Assembly (NCBI RefSeq): GCF_032362555.1
Contig: NC_083506.1
Location: 5,193,501-5,257,500 of the forward strand
Length of the DNA: 64,000 bases
Origin: Amyelois transitella
Lineage: Eukaryota > Arthropoda > Insecta > Lepidoptera > Pyralidae
Reading direction: 5' to 3'
The notes beneath the pieces were generated by a model that worked only from the letters and a program-made list of their open reading frames with translations, made no database searches and was not told the DNA's origin. A program made the translations under genes and the position numbers. Below are positions 13,001-21,345 of the stretch, one piece after another; the first letter of the stretch is position 1; every line of letters starts with the position of its first letter.

Positions 13001-14808
13001 ATTTTTGTCAATGTTTAATACTTATCTATGCACATAAAACTTCTACTTTTATTACCTAACTACTTTCCTTCACTTATCTGAAGTTGCTTTATATAGATGC
13101 GACTAAGTTAGTCTAAGAAGTAAATTAATTCACTTTTCGTAATTTTGATAAGCAGACTTACAACCTCCTTTTATTATCTATACCATTAATTCAAGTAAAT
13201 TTAAAGGTCGTCGCTTACGATTAATGTGGTTCTTTTTAATTTACTTTTGTATTATTTGAAGGCCAATACAGATACTCGAAAACCTTGCTGTTCAGCTCTG
13301 GATAGATATGCAACGTGTTTTTAATTGCTATTTAATTATTCCATAATCTTTGAGTTATTATGTTTTATCTCCGAGAATCGTGTAATTGTATCGGATTTAA
13401 TTGTATGTAGGTAACATACTAGAGATTGTTTTGTTAGCTTTTGTTTACAAGTATATAACACCTGTTCTAACATTATTGTTATAATTCAATCCATATAGGT
13501 ACTTATAAAAGTGTTTTTTTTTTACAAAACAACAAAGTCATTTTTTCAGACTTAAGTCTGCCTGCTTGTAATAGCTAAACTCTGAAACAGCTGAGATTTT
13601 TGTTAACAGCTGAAACAATAAGTTTTTTACCAATCAGAATTTGTCCTCCATGGAAAGGTGCCCGGGGTTTGCTATGATCATGATTCTAGAGTAAGTCAGG
13701 TGATTACACTAAACGATACACATCTTAGCCCAGTCATTATGTTGACAGAGAAATCTAACCAACTAGGATCGTGTTAGTTTCCCTAGGTGAAACTACTTAG
13801 CCAGCTACCCCTAGCCACAGCTTCCTCTAAGGACCACACAAAATGATCTAGTCAGCTTCCTCCTACGACGAAAGAAGCTGTGACTAGGAGTAAGTGAATA
13901 AGTGAAGTTGTAAGTAACGTTAACCAAGTACCTTAATGAGAAAATAACATTCGAAAAACCGCAGGAAACAACTGGTATAAATGTTTTATTACTTAGTTAA
14001 AGACAATAATGTGCTTTGTCTGTTCCGTCCTCCTGTATTATCGGATGAAAATAGTGATAAGTTGATAATAAAAGTAAGATTATTGAAATCTTAAATACAT
14101 ATATGTATGTCTCTCTTTCAAAATGATAGCAAAGTATTTTTTTCTCCCGTGCTACGCAAAAAGAGGCATGTAACTATTTGTGAAACGTTTTGGCAATTCT
14201 TACGGTCGATCATCATTTTCATTGCCTTTAACCGCTCCCTGGTTTTGAGGATTTGAACCTGAGAAATAAGAAAACAACCCAGGTATTCGCCATGCAGGGA
14301 GAGAGCGTTTTAAAAACTCCTGCGAATTCTCCTTAATCAATTCAACTCATGCTGCAGTGCAGTTTGTTGCCGCTTTTTCTACACTGACGATTTGGAGGCG
14401 GCACAAAACTTGGTTTTAAGTAATTTATTCGACGTCAACAAATTGTGAAACCAAAACCATATTATGACAGTTATAAAGTGATATTCGAAATGTCCCTTAA
14501 ATTCTGAATATTTTTTAATTTTACTCATATATTCCTGATACTTATACTTAATTATTTCTCACGAAATATATATGATTCTTGAAGTCCCCACAGGACAAAA
14601 TCAATGCATTTTTCGATAAATCTAATCCCATAGTTTCTGTGAATAATTTACACATCCAGATGTGGAAATACCTAATAGCGAGTTTCGACCGTCTCTTATC
14701 ATTCTTCTAATAAATCTCTTTGTTAACAAAGTTCTATCAAATAAAATAATAATTTACTCACCCATTGCAGAAAAATGCGAAAATTAATACGTATTTTACT
14801 AACTCCAT
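1035..14808 (-). CDS. Secreted GH1 beta-glucosidase / myrosinase-like enzyme, 3' end missing
   Basis: Exons (minus strand, transcription order) are 14808-14762, 5797-5679, 4786-4214, 3171-3077, 2179-1874 and 1276-1035. All junctions are GT-AG and the phases agree, giving about 460 residues. The first exon encodes MELVKYVLIFAFFCNG, a signal peptide, so the enzyme is probably secreted into the gut lumen or another extracellular space. GH1 landmarks appear in order: QIEGAW near residue 47, YHWDLPQ near 150, TFNEP with the acid/base Glu near 195, GLNHYTTY, VTENG with the nucleophile Glu near 406, and FAWSLMDNFEWDDGY. Both catalytic glutamates are present, so it should hydrolyse beta-glycosides by the retaining mechanism. 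The last exon (about 35-40 residues) was not found in bases 1-1034 and probably lies outside the window. Substrate cannot be inferred: beta-glucosidase, myrosinase-like and lactase-phlorizin-like annotations are all used for this insect family. Confidence 0.93.
1343..1446 (-). repeat. SINE-like family A copy 2, truncated
   Basis: Only the 3' half is present, inverted: a degraded CCCCCACGGGATAGACAGAGCC block followed by GCTTAATGATAGAATTGA and AGTGACAGGTTGCTAG. It lies in the intron between the last two visible GH1 exons. Confidence 0.65.
3397..3630 (+). repeat. SINE-like family A copy 3
   Basis: Near full length in plus orientation, ending in an ATGA-rich tail rather than the usual ATGT repeat. 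It lies in the intron upstream of the 95-nt GH1 exon. Confidence 0.75.
5393..5568 (+). repeat. tRNA-derived SINE (family B), 5'-truncated
   Basis: Matches the body of the full copy at 36408-36646, with the shared tract GCATGATGAGAAAAGAACTT, ATATAGTATCGTTGAGTTAG and the TCTGTGTAATTTGTCCCGTA end. The tRNA-like head with the B box is missing. Confidence 0.75.
9066..9245. repeat. Dispersed repeat family C, decayed copy
   Basis: Shares the order ATGATCGTGGAGTAGG, ACACAAAGGGACTCCTGTCT, CTTGCAGGGTAACCTAA and a TTCCTCGCACTACG-like end with the copy at 44436-44720. I could not assign an element class. Confidence 0.5.
10483..10550 (+). repeat. SINE-like family A fragment (3' end)
   Basis: Residual 3' segment with GAACGTGGCC, then the diverged CTATCTACCCCGTAGGAGAT block. 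No ATGT tail remains. Confidence 0.5.
12382..12646 (-). repeat. SINE-like family A copy, near full length
   Basis: Inverted, starting with TGGTCACGTCTATATCCCTT and ending with ACCACACGGCAC. It carries all internal family-A blocks. This is one of the better-preserved copies, inside the long first intron of the GH1 gene. Confidence 0.8.
12716..12815 (-). repeat. Dispersed repeat family D
   Basis: ATCACGCCTCTTTCCCACAG followed by TTTCCACTTGCCAAGATCCT. The same arrangement recurs at 62034-62150, so the two are copies of one repeat family distinct from family A. Confidence 0.6.
13650..13790. repeat. Dispersed repeat family C, possible decayed copy
   Basis: Contains GCTATGATCATGATTCTAGA followed by GTCAGGTGATTACAC, resembling the start of the family-C copy at 9066. 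The similarity is partial. Confidence 0.35.
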
Positions 14809-15395
14809 TTTCTATTACCACTAAAAATATCACTAAATATCACTGTAAAAATTAGGAATGTTAAGTTTAATTGATTTGAATAAGTGCTAGAATTACATCG
14901 CCGTTGTGTAGCGTCGGTAATAATTGTCGTTACTAAGTGATTGTCAAACTGTAAGGTCGAAGTAGAAGGTTTTGTAGGCGAACGTGTGGTATGCGCCGTG
15001 GTCTACCGCGCACTGTCTTGGCGACGCAGGCGCAGCTTAACTCGACGTGCATTTATTAAATAAAATTGGTGTTGATTTGACTGACAGGTAATAATCAAAT
15101 AGGTATTAAGAATTTGCTGATAACAGAAGTGAGAAAAAGACAAGTGGCGAAGATGTGTCGAAAAGTGAAATAAGGACCCCAAAGCATAGCATAATGGAAC
15201 TGCAACCGGGAACGTGGAAAGATGAGAGAGAAATTTTGTTAGTAGAAATGATTCAGTAATTCAATTCATTTTTTTTGATAGATGTTAATTCTCACATTAA
15301 ACAATCAAAAGCAAAAATTTAAGTCGTAAAATATAAATGAGCAAGGTAACATTTGAAATATCGTGGTAGTTTTTCAGCACCAAAGATAATAGAAT

Positions 15396-15430
15396 ACACT
15401 AGCTGTTGCCCGCGACTTCGTCCGCGTAAA
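15396..15430 (-). mobile_element. Helitron 3'-end fragment
   Basis: Carries ACTAGCTGTTGCCCGCGACT, which on the minus strand is a GC-rich hairpin followed by CTAG and T, the same 3' terminus as the Helitron at 18945-20866. No 5' terminus is visible. Confidence 0.45.
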
Positions 15431-15639
15431 GTTCGAGTTGAATCTTAATCATACAGTCAGATACAGACAGACAGACAAAAAATGTAAAAACAAAATTCTC
15501 TATCCGTTTCAGTCAAAATATTTAATGTACAGACAAAATATTTTTACCGTTTTATTATATGTAGTAATTTGATTTTCAATGTTTTTAAATAAAATACTAA
15601 AACAACACAAAAAAAATATTTTTATTAAAAATTAATACA

Positions 15640-15735
15640 TATCTTGTTTTTGTTGGGACTCGAACTTGGACCGCCAACTTCACAGTCTCACGCGCTAACC
15701 ACTGGACCATCGAAGCCGTTGCGATGGTGTCGAAA
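15640..15735 (-). repeat. tRNA-derived SINE head, second type
   Basis: On the minus strand this reads TGGTCCAGTGGTTAGCGCG (A-box-like) and, about 35 nt later, GGTCCAAGTTCGAGTCCC (B-box-like). It is therefore derived from a tRNA gene. It lacks a convincing acceptor-stem pairing, and the adjoining T-rich region suggests a SINE rather than a functional tRNA gene. Confidence 0.6.
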
Positions 15736-15751
15736 TTAAAGTAGACTACAT

Positions 15752-16020
15752 ACATATGGTCACGTCTATATCCCTTGCGGGGCAGACAGAGCCAAAAGTC
15801 TTGCAAAGACTGAATGGCCACAGCTATTTGGCTTAATGATAGAATTGAGATTCAAATAGTGACAGGTTGCTAGCCCATCGCCTAAAAAAGAATCCCAAGA
15901 TTATAAGCCTATCCCTTAGTCGCCTTTTACGACATCCATGGGAAAGGGATGGAGTGGTCCTATTCTTTTTTTGAATTGGTGCTGGGAACCACACGGCACT
16001 GCTGGGAACCACATGGCACA
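15752..16020 (-). repeat. SINE-like family A copy with duplicated end
   Basis: Near full length and inverted. Its 5' terminal block GCTGGGAACCACACGGCA is repeated immediately as GCTGGGAACCACATGGCA, a local 19-20 bp tandem duplication at the element boundary. Confidence 0.8.
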
Positions 16021-16155
16021 CGGTTAAATAAATTATATTCGTTATTAGATTTTTTTAAGATATAGACATATTATTTTATATTTACCCAAGTTTCTTAAGT
16101 CAAAAACATTTTTAGCGGAATCCTGCTTAATACATTTAACTAGTAATTTTAACTA

Positions 16156-16193
16156 TTAAAAGATGTAGAGCCAGATGGCTCTACATCTTTTAA
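16156..16193. repeat. Perfect hairpin, 17-bp arms
   Basis: Arms 16156-16172 and 16177-16193 (TTAAAAGATGTAGAGCC and its exact complement) flank a 4-nt loop, AGAT. It lies in AT-rich intergenic DNA with no gene context. Confidence 0.85.
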
Positions 16194-16493
16194 AGGTATT
16201 TTATAGGATATTATTTTAATTAAGAAAATTAAGTTAAAATTCCAATAAGTAATAAAAATAACAATTAGTAATAAAAATAACAATTTAAACGGGTCCCACA
16301 AATATGATTTGAATGTTTTTCTGTGCTCTTGATGAAGTCAAACATCGTCAGTACATCTATGATGAAAACTGTCGGCTTCGTCAGCGTAGCTTCACTTACA
16401 TCAGACTGCAGTCACTGACTACCTGATTCTTCCACTCACTAAGTAATAGGTCACCGAAACTAACATCCGCCAGTACAATAATACAAACAACCA

Positions 16494-16655
16494 CGTCTTC
16501 ATCCCTCACATCTTTAGTCAGAGCCAACGGTCTCGCAAAGACTGAGAGACCACGTTCAACTGTATGGCTTAATGGTCTTATTGAGATTCAAATAGTGCCA
16601 GGGTGCCATGGTGCTGGCCCATTGCCTTAAAGAAGAATACCAAGTTTATTGTGAT
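16494..16655 (-). repeat. SINE-like family A copy, internally altered
   Basis: Inverted copy with the AGAGCCAACGGTCTCGCAAA, TGTATGGCTTAATGGTC and CAAATAGTG-CAGGGTGCC blocks. A short duplication (GGTGCCATGGTGC) interrupts it. It ends where the double palindrome at 16667 begins. Confidence 0.65.
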
Positions 16656-16666
16656 GGTTGTAAAGT

Positions 16667-16719
16667 ATGGCTGGCGTAGCGAAGAAGAGTATATCACTCT
16701 TCTTCGCTACGCCAGCCAT
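16667..16719. repeat. Perfect hairpin, 24-bp arms
   Basis: Arms 16667-16690 and 16696-16719 are exact reverse complements (start ATGGCTGGCGTAGCGAAG) with the 5-nt spacer ATATC. Confidence 0.9.
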
Positions 16720-16723
16720 GCCA

Positions 16724-16792
16724 ATAAAATTGCTAAGCCTTGAGAAGAAGAATGTATTCTACATTCTTCTTCTCAAGGCTTAGCAATTTTAT
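16724..16792. repeat. Perfect hairpin, 33-bp arms
   Basis: Arms 16724-16756 and 16760-16792 are exact reverse complements with only a 3-nt spacer (TTC). It begins 4 nt after the previous hairpin, so the two form a tandem palindrome pair of 126 bp. Confidence 0.9.
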
Positions 16793-17593
16793 GTCTTTCT
16801 GGACGTTAGTCAGCCATTGGGTACGAGATATTCTTTAATTCTAAATTGTTTGCTAAAATGATATAAGTAACGGGATTGTCTCCGGTAACATAATATAGAT
16901 AATATTGGATAGTATATTTACAAAAATCTGTAAATGATCATGAGTTCATGACCCAATAATTTTCAAAATTACCGTAATTACTGCCTATGTGACGCTTGGC
17001 GTGCCCCACTGTAGTTTTGATGAATTATTGTTAAAACATGATTGACATAAAACAGGCAATCCATCCTAATTAGTTATTCAAGTAGGTAGCAATTGTGTTA
17101 AATTGTGTCAAGAACAAATATGTCAAGTTTGCTATGAATTGTTTCTCATGAAATGAACCCAGATCTATTCGGCAGAATAAAAGCAGATTCTTAAACATTG
17201 TAATTATGCCAAGGTTCACGGCACGTAAGTCGAACCAAAATTCTATTAGGTAGATAGAAAGGCTACTGCGCATCTCGGAAGTGTCAAATTCTAGGACCAA
17301 CTTATATGCCGGGTGGGGCATCTTTATTCACTTATTCCTGGCAGAGCATATTATTCTAAGGATATCAAAAGTGTACCAAGCCACCATAGAGCCATACGCA
17401 GCACAATCTTCGTCATGGCCTCCACCTGAATATTCGCAAACTCCTTTTCTGACCAAGTCATTTACAGATCCCTCTCCCGATGTTGACTTTTTATTAATCG
17501 AAATTACGCTTATTTCTATATTCATCCTCAATTACCACATCTTTTTAGAAAATTTTTATTTTTATTTTCTCTCTATTCTAAATATCCAATGAA

Positions 17594-17661
17594 ATAAAAT
17601 AGAGCAAAAGCCATTTCTTGCAGGCGGTTGCTTGTAAGACATTGCTTTTGCTCTATTTTAT
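17594..17661. repeat. Long imperfect hairpin (pre-miRNA-sized)
   Basis: An 18-bp perfect outer stem (17594-17611 with 17644-17661) continues inward as a further roughly 14 pairs with about four mismatches, closing on a GGTT-like loop. The 68-nt length and shape resemble a small MITE or microRNA precursor; sequence alone cannot decide. Confidence 0.75.
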
Positions 17662-17663
17662 AA

Positions 17664-17842
17664 CGTGTTACGAGATACTAACGACGATACTATATTATAA
17701 AATAAATACTTATATAGATAAATATCCAAGACCCAAACCAAACAGAAAAAGTTCTTTTCTCATCATGCCTTAGCCGGGATTCGAACCCGGGACCTCCGGT
17801 GTCACAGACAAGCGTACTTTCACTGCACCACAGAGGCCGTCA
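17664..17842 (-). repeat. tRNA-derived SINE (family B)
   Basis: On the minus strand a tRNA-like head (TGACGGCCTCTGTGGTGCAG, then the B box GGTTCGAATCCC) is followed by GCATGATGAGAAAAGAACTT and the ATATAGTATCGT block. The B box appears on the plus strand as GGGATTCGAACCC. A Helitron begins exactly at its 5' boundary (17843). Confidence 0.85.
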
Positions 17843-18512
17843 TCTACACTAATATTATAAAGAGGAAAACTTTGTTTGTTTGGTTGTAATGAATAGGCTC
17901 AATAACTACTGGACCGATTATAAAAATTCTTTCACCATTCGAAAGCTACATTATCCACGAGTAACATAGACTATATTTTATTTTGGAAAAAATAGGGTTC
18001 CGTAATATATTTGGATTTTTCGGACACAAACTGAAAAAAATCAACCAAAAAGTTACTTATTTTCCGTACGCTGCCTAAACTACAAAAGATAGAACCATAA
18101 AATGTTTTAATTAATTGTAGATCTTATAAATATCTACAAAAAAGTCCGCGACACACCGTACCTATCTATGTCGAGTGAGGCACAACAACCACATTTTTAT
18201 TTAAAAATCTTGAATTTTTTTTTGGTCTACATTTAAACGCGTTTTTTTTTTACTCATGCTATTAATCCTTATCAAATTAAATAATTTCATCAATAAGCAC
18301 AGTTTATGTAGATAATATTTGGTCTTTGAATGATTAAAATTGGACGTTTGGTTTTGAAGTTTTGGTGAAATTTAAATATTACGATTTCTGCTGCACGGCC
18401 CGTTGCGAAGTGAGCAAGACTTAGTTAGCCGCTTTGCGGGCGGTCCTTTAGTTAGTTCTAAATTATTTATTTATCGGCTGTGCATCCGTGCGAAGCCAGG
18501 GCGGGTCGCTAG
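17843..18512 (+). mobile_element. Non-autonomous Helitron, 670 bp
   Basis: Begins 5'-TC (TCTACACTAATATTATAAAG) directly after an A. It ends with a GC-rich hairpin (GCGAAGCC...GGGTCGC) and CTAG directly before a T. These are the terminal rules of Helitrons: TC start, hairpin plus CTRR end, insertion between A and T, no target duplication. No Rep/helicase coding sequence is present, so it is non-autonomous. Confidence 0.8.
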
Positions 18513-18567
18513 TACTTAATAAAAGTGATAATCGATCTTTGAATATGTATCCTTAGATCATTCTAAG

Positions 18568-18600
18568 TAAAGAAAGAAAGAAAGAAAGAAAAATCTTTAT
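18568..18600 (+). repeat. AAAG/AGAA microsatellite at a LINE-like 3' end
   Basis: Several AAAG repeats precede AAATCTTTATTTGGCGCAAG. This resembles the ends of non-LTR retrotransposon fragments seen at 40240 and 57630. Confidence 0.5.
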
Positions 18601-19333
18601 TTGGCGCAAGATGTAACATAACATTTTCATTCTTAAACATAGAAATAAAAATAAAAAAAAAATACATGATGCGACCAAAAGGGTATGTACCGTATCAAAA
18701 TACCTACACAGCAGAATTAACTATTTTAAATATGTAATTAAAGCCACGTTCTTAATTTTTTCTAGTTCGAAATCCCTAAGAGTGGAAAACGTTTTCGAAA
18801 AAAGCAGCTCGAGTTACCACAGTATGAAAGAATTTTTTAATAATTCGGTACTGTACAACGAAAGGTTGAGATACCCGAAGGTATACACAAAAAAAAATTC
18901 AAGAAACACTGTGCCCTAAGCAAAGTCTGGCCTAATATCGGGTACTAGCTGTGCCCGCGACTTCGTCCGCGTGGAATAGTTATTTTGGGCATCATATTTA
19001 TTTTTGCAAACATCCTCCTCGGCTTTATCAATTATAGGGTCACGCGGTTACGCGTATTAGAAAGAACGCTGGTTCGCCGTATTAAATGTTTCGCTGCAAA
19101 TTGCTTATAACGACTATATCTCAAAACCTATTCGTCTGATTTATATACTGTAAATGGCAATTTTAGTCTACATGAAAAGCCGAAAGTAATAAATATATTT
19201 ATTTGGATAAGGATTAATACTGAATTAAAGAAAATTGGTTTCAAAATAACTTATGTTTATAATGAAAAAATAACCTTAAAAAATGAACATAAAAGTGGTT
19301 ATTGTAAGTAAACCTTAAGAGATAGATGAGGCG

Positions 19334-20541
19334 TCTAGTTTCAAAGTCCGCTAAAAGACTTTTTCATAAAAATTGAGGTAATAGATAATAATGGCGCCAG
19401 GACGTATTCTTTTTATGATGTCATTATCATCTCTCATCAAAACCTGGCAAAACCTTTAGAAATTTGCACTCAAAACTTTACCTTCATTGCAAATCCCGCT
19501 AAAATACGTGTTGTTTACTTCAGAATCCGCTAAAAAGAAATTAGCCAATGACAGCGCGGTATTGTGATCACGTGTCATTCAAAACAGTATGGCAGTTTTT
19601 TTATCTCAGGTGAAAGGTTGCTCCGGTTTTTTATTGTTTTTAATAAGAAAACATGGAGAATTTAGTTCAATTTGTGCAAAAATGTGATCCTAAGGAAGCG
19701 CGGAAGAAACTACGCGACATTCCTTCATGGAAACGCACTAAGGAAACTCGAAAACTGTAGGTAAAAAGTTACTGTAAAACTACTTTCAAAGTGTTTTGAT
19801 GGTGTTATGCAAAATGAGTAATTAGTATAGTTATATATTGTAGGTACATTAATTTTTCAGTCAACACGTACTTACAAAGTACCTTCATTATATTTAGTTT
19901 TAATATTCACATTTAATTTTAATATCAACCTGATATTTAACGTTTAAGGATTGTTAAATTAACTACCGACTTCGTACTTAGTATTGAATACTGTTTAGCA
20001 AAAAAATAAATGATATAATGATGCGTATGACGGTCCACGCTTCTTGAAAATCAATCTGATAATAAACAATGGAATAAAATCGAATAATGCGTGGTATGCA
20101 CTACCTGACATAATCCATTCACATTAATGCTTTTACCTGCTTTTTCCAATGATAGTATTAAAACTGCTAATATTTTATTAATTATTTTGTTTTATTTTTA
20201 AAACCAAAATTTATTCACTTACTGTCTTGTCCGTATTGCATAACGCTTTTTATTTCTAGTCCCTGTTTGCAACAAATCCCTCTAAAATTCTTGACGTTTG
20301 TTTCAAACTCCCTTTAAATTGATTGTTCGTAGCAAAATACGCCATAATGAAAATATTTTACGTTATATTTAAAATTATAACATGCATTTCCAAATAATAA
20401 GGTTAGTTCCGGTATTACCAGAGTAGAATCCACAAAACCTGCTAGTATTTTTGTCTTAGTGGTAAATTTAATATAAAAAAAACGTTTTTTATATATTCCT
20501 TAAATTTTTGAAACAGCATTTTAGCGGACTTTGATACTAGA
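19334..20541. mobile_element. TIR DNA element nested in a Helitron
   Basis: The ends are inverted repeats, TCTAGTTTCAAAGTCCGCTA at 19334 and the complement of TCTAGTATCAAAGTCCGCTA ending at 20541, with one mismatch over 23 bp. CTAG at both ends may be a 4-bp target duplication. Related AATCCGCTAAAA motifs recur just inside. No transposase is recognisable, so it is probably non-autonomous. Confidence 0.7.
19653..19760 (+). other. Short ORF resembling a first exon inside the nested element
   Basis: A 35-codon frame begins MENLVQFVQKCDPKEARK and ends TAG, with GTAAAA immediately after. It could be the first exon of a transposase or captured host gene, with a donor at the end. I do not recognise the family, and nothing downstream in the element continues it clearly. 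Confidence 0.3.
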
Positions 20542-21345
20542 TGACTCAGATATATGCTCTCGCGGACTTTTTTGTGGCAAAAAATGAGTACTTCACATCT
20601 TTAGTACATTGTTTTACTATATCTTTGTTGGTTTGCGCAGCGTTCGCGTGGAAAGCTCGCAGATGGCCGACTCATTCAACTTTCACCTGCATTGTTGACG
20701 TTTCCCGTAGGAAATCCGGGATAAAATGTAGCCTATAGCCTTCCTCGATAAATAGACTATCTAACAGTGAGAGAGAATTATTCAAATCGGTTCAGTAGTT
20801 TCTGAGATTAGCGCGTTTAAACAAACAAACAAAACAAACTCTTCAGCTTTATAATATTAGTATAGATGGTACAGGCTGTATGTAAAATACTATTTTCCAT
20901 TTATCGTGTTCTTGTCAATGTCTGTAAACAATTGAGGTTGACATTGACAGGTCTCTTACATCCGATACATTTTAAGAGTCTCTTACGATTTCTTTCTTTT
21001 TCATTCTAGCACATGAGAATTTCATGAGTGCGAATGATTAATACGATATAAGATGCTGTATTTGTAACTCAACATACTTATCATATTGAATTAAAACGAT
21101 TACAACTTCATCGTTTCATTTCATGATCACGAAAATCACAGATGATGATGAAAGGATACTTTACAGTTTAATAATTACTAATCGTAATTACATTTTACTT
21201 ATGTTCCTGTCTATTTGAATTAATTTCCTATATCAGTGACTGCACCAGTGTCAGATTTAAACCATTGATAGTGCTTTAAGTATTTTGGTATTTGTAATGT
21301 GATATTTGTATTCCTTTTGCGAACTTAATTTCTGACGAAGAGAAA

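Larger units (their letters stand above)
5798..14761 (-). other. Very long first intron of the GH1 gene
   Basis: This roughly 9 kb intron separates the signal-peptide exon (GTGAGT donor at 14761-14756) from the exon beginning at 5797. It is AT-rich. It holds decayed repeats (near 7240-7440, 9066-9245, 10483-10550, 12030-12215, 12382-12646, 12716-12815 and 13650-13790) but no exon or RNA gene that I can support. Short open frames in it lack splice context or similarity to known families. Confidence 0.75.
18945..20866 (-). mobile_element. Helitron interrupted by a nested TIR element
   Basis: On the minus strand the element starts TCTATACTAATATTATAAAG after an A (20866) and ends with a CGCG-rich hairpin and CTAG before a T (18945). 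The two Helitron parts (18945-19333 and 20542-20866) add up to roughly 0.7 kb, similar to the neighbour at 17843. The remaining 1.2 kb is the insertion at 19334-20541. Confidence 0.75.
14809..21345. other. Intergenic region between the GH1 and NHE8 genes
   Basis: This 6.5 kb divergent interval carries no supportable host gene. It is packed with mobile-element remains: SINEs at 15640-15735, 15752-16020, 16494-16655 and 17664-17842, and Helitrons at 17843-18512 and 18945-20866. Three hairpins lie in the first half and a fourth near 17594. The two promoters must lie near its ends. A more GC-rich stretch at about 14930-15060 may mark the GH1 promoter, but no core motif is convincing. Confidence 0.65.

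Noticed and set aside
15597-16021. Two minus-strand frames of 62-74 codons
   Set aside because: Both lie in SINE sequence (tRNA-derived head and family A).
17281-17592. 103-codon plus-strand frame with hydrophobic end
   Set aside because: No known family, no splice sites, no repeat partner; its length is within chance for this region, and an opposite-strand frame overlaps it.
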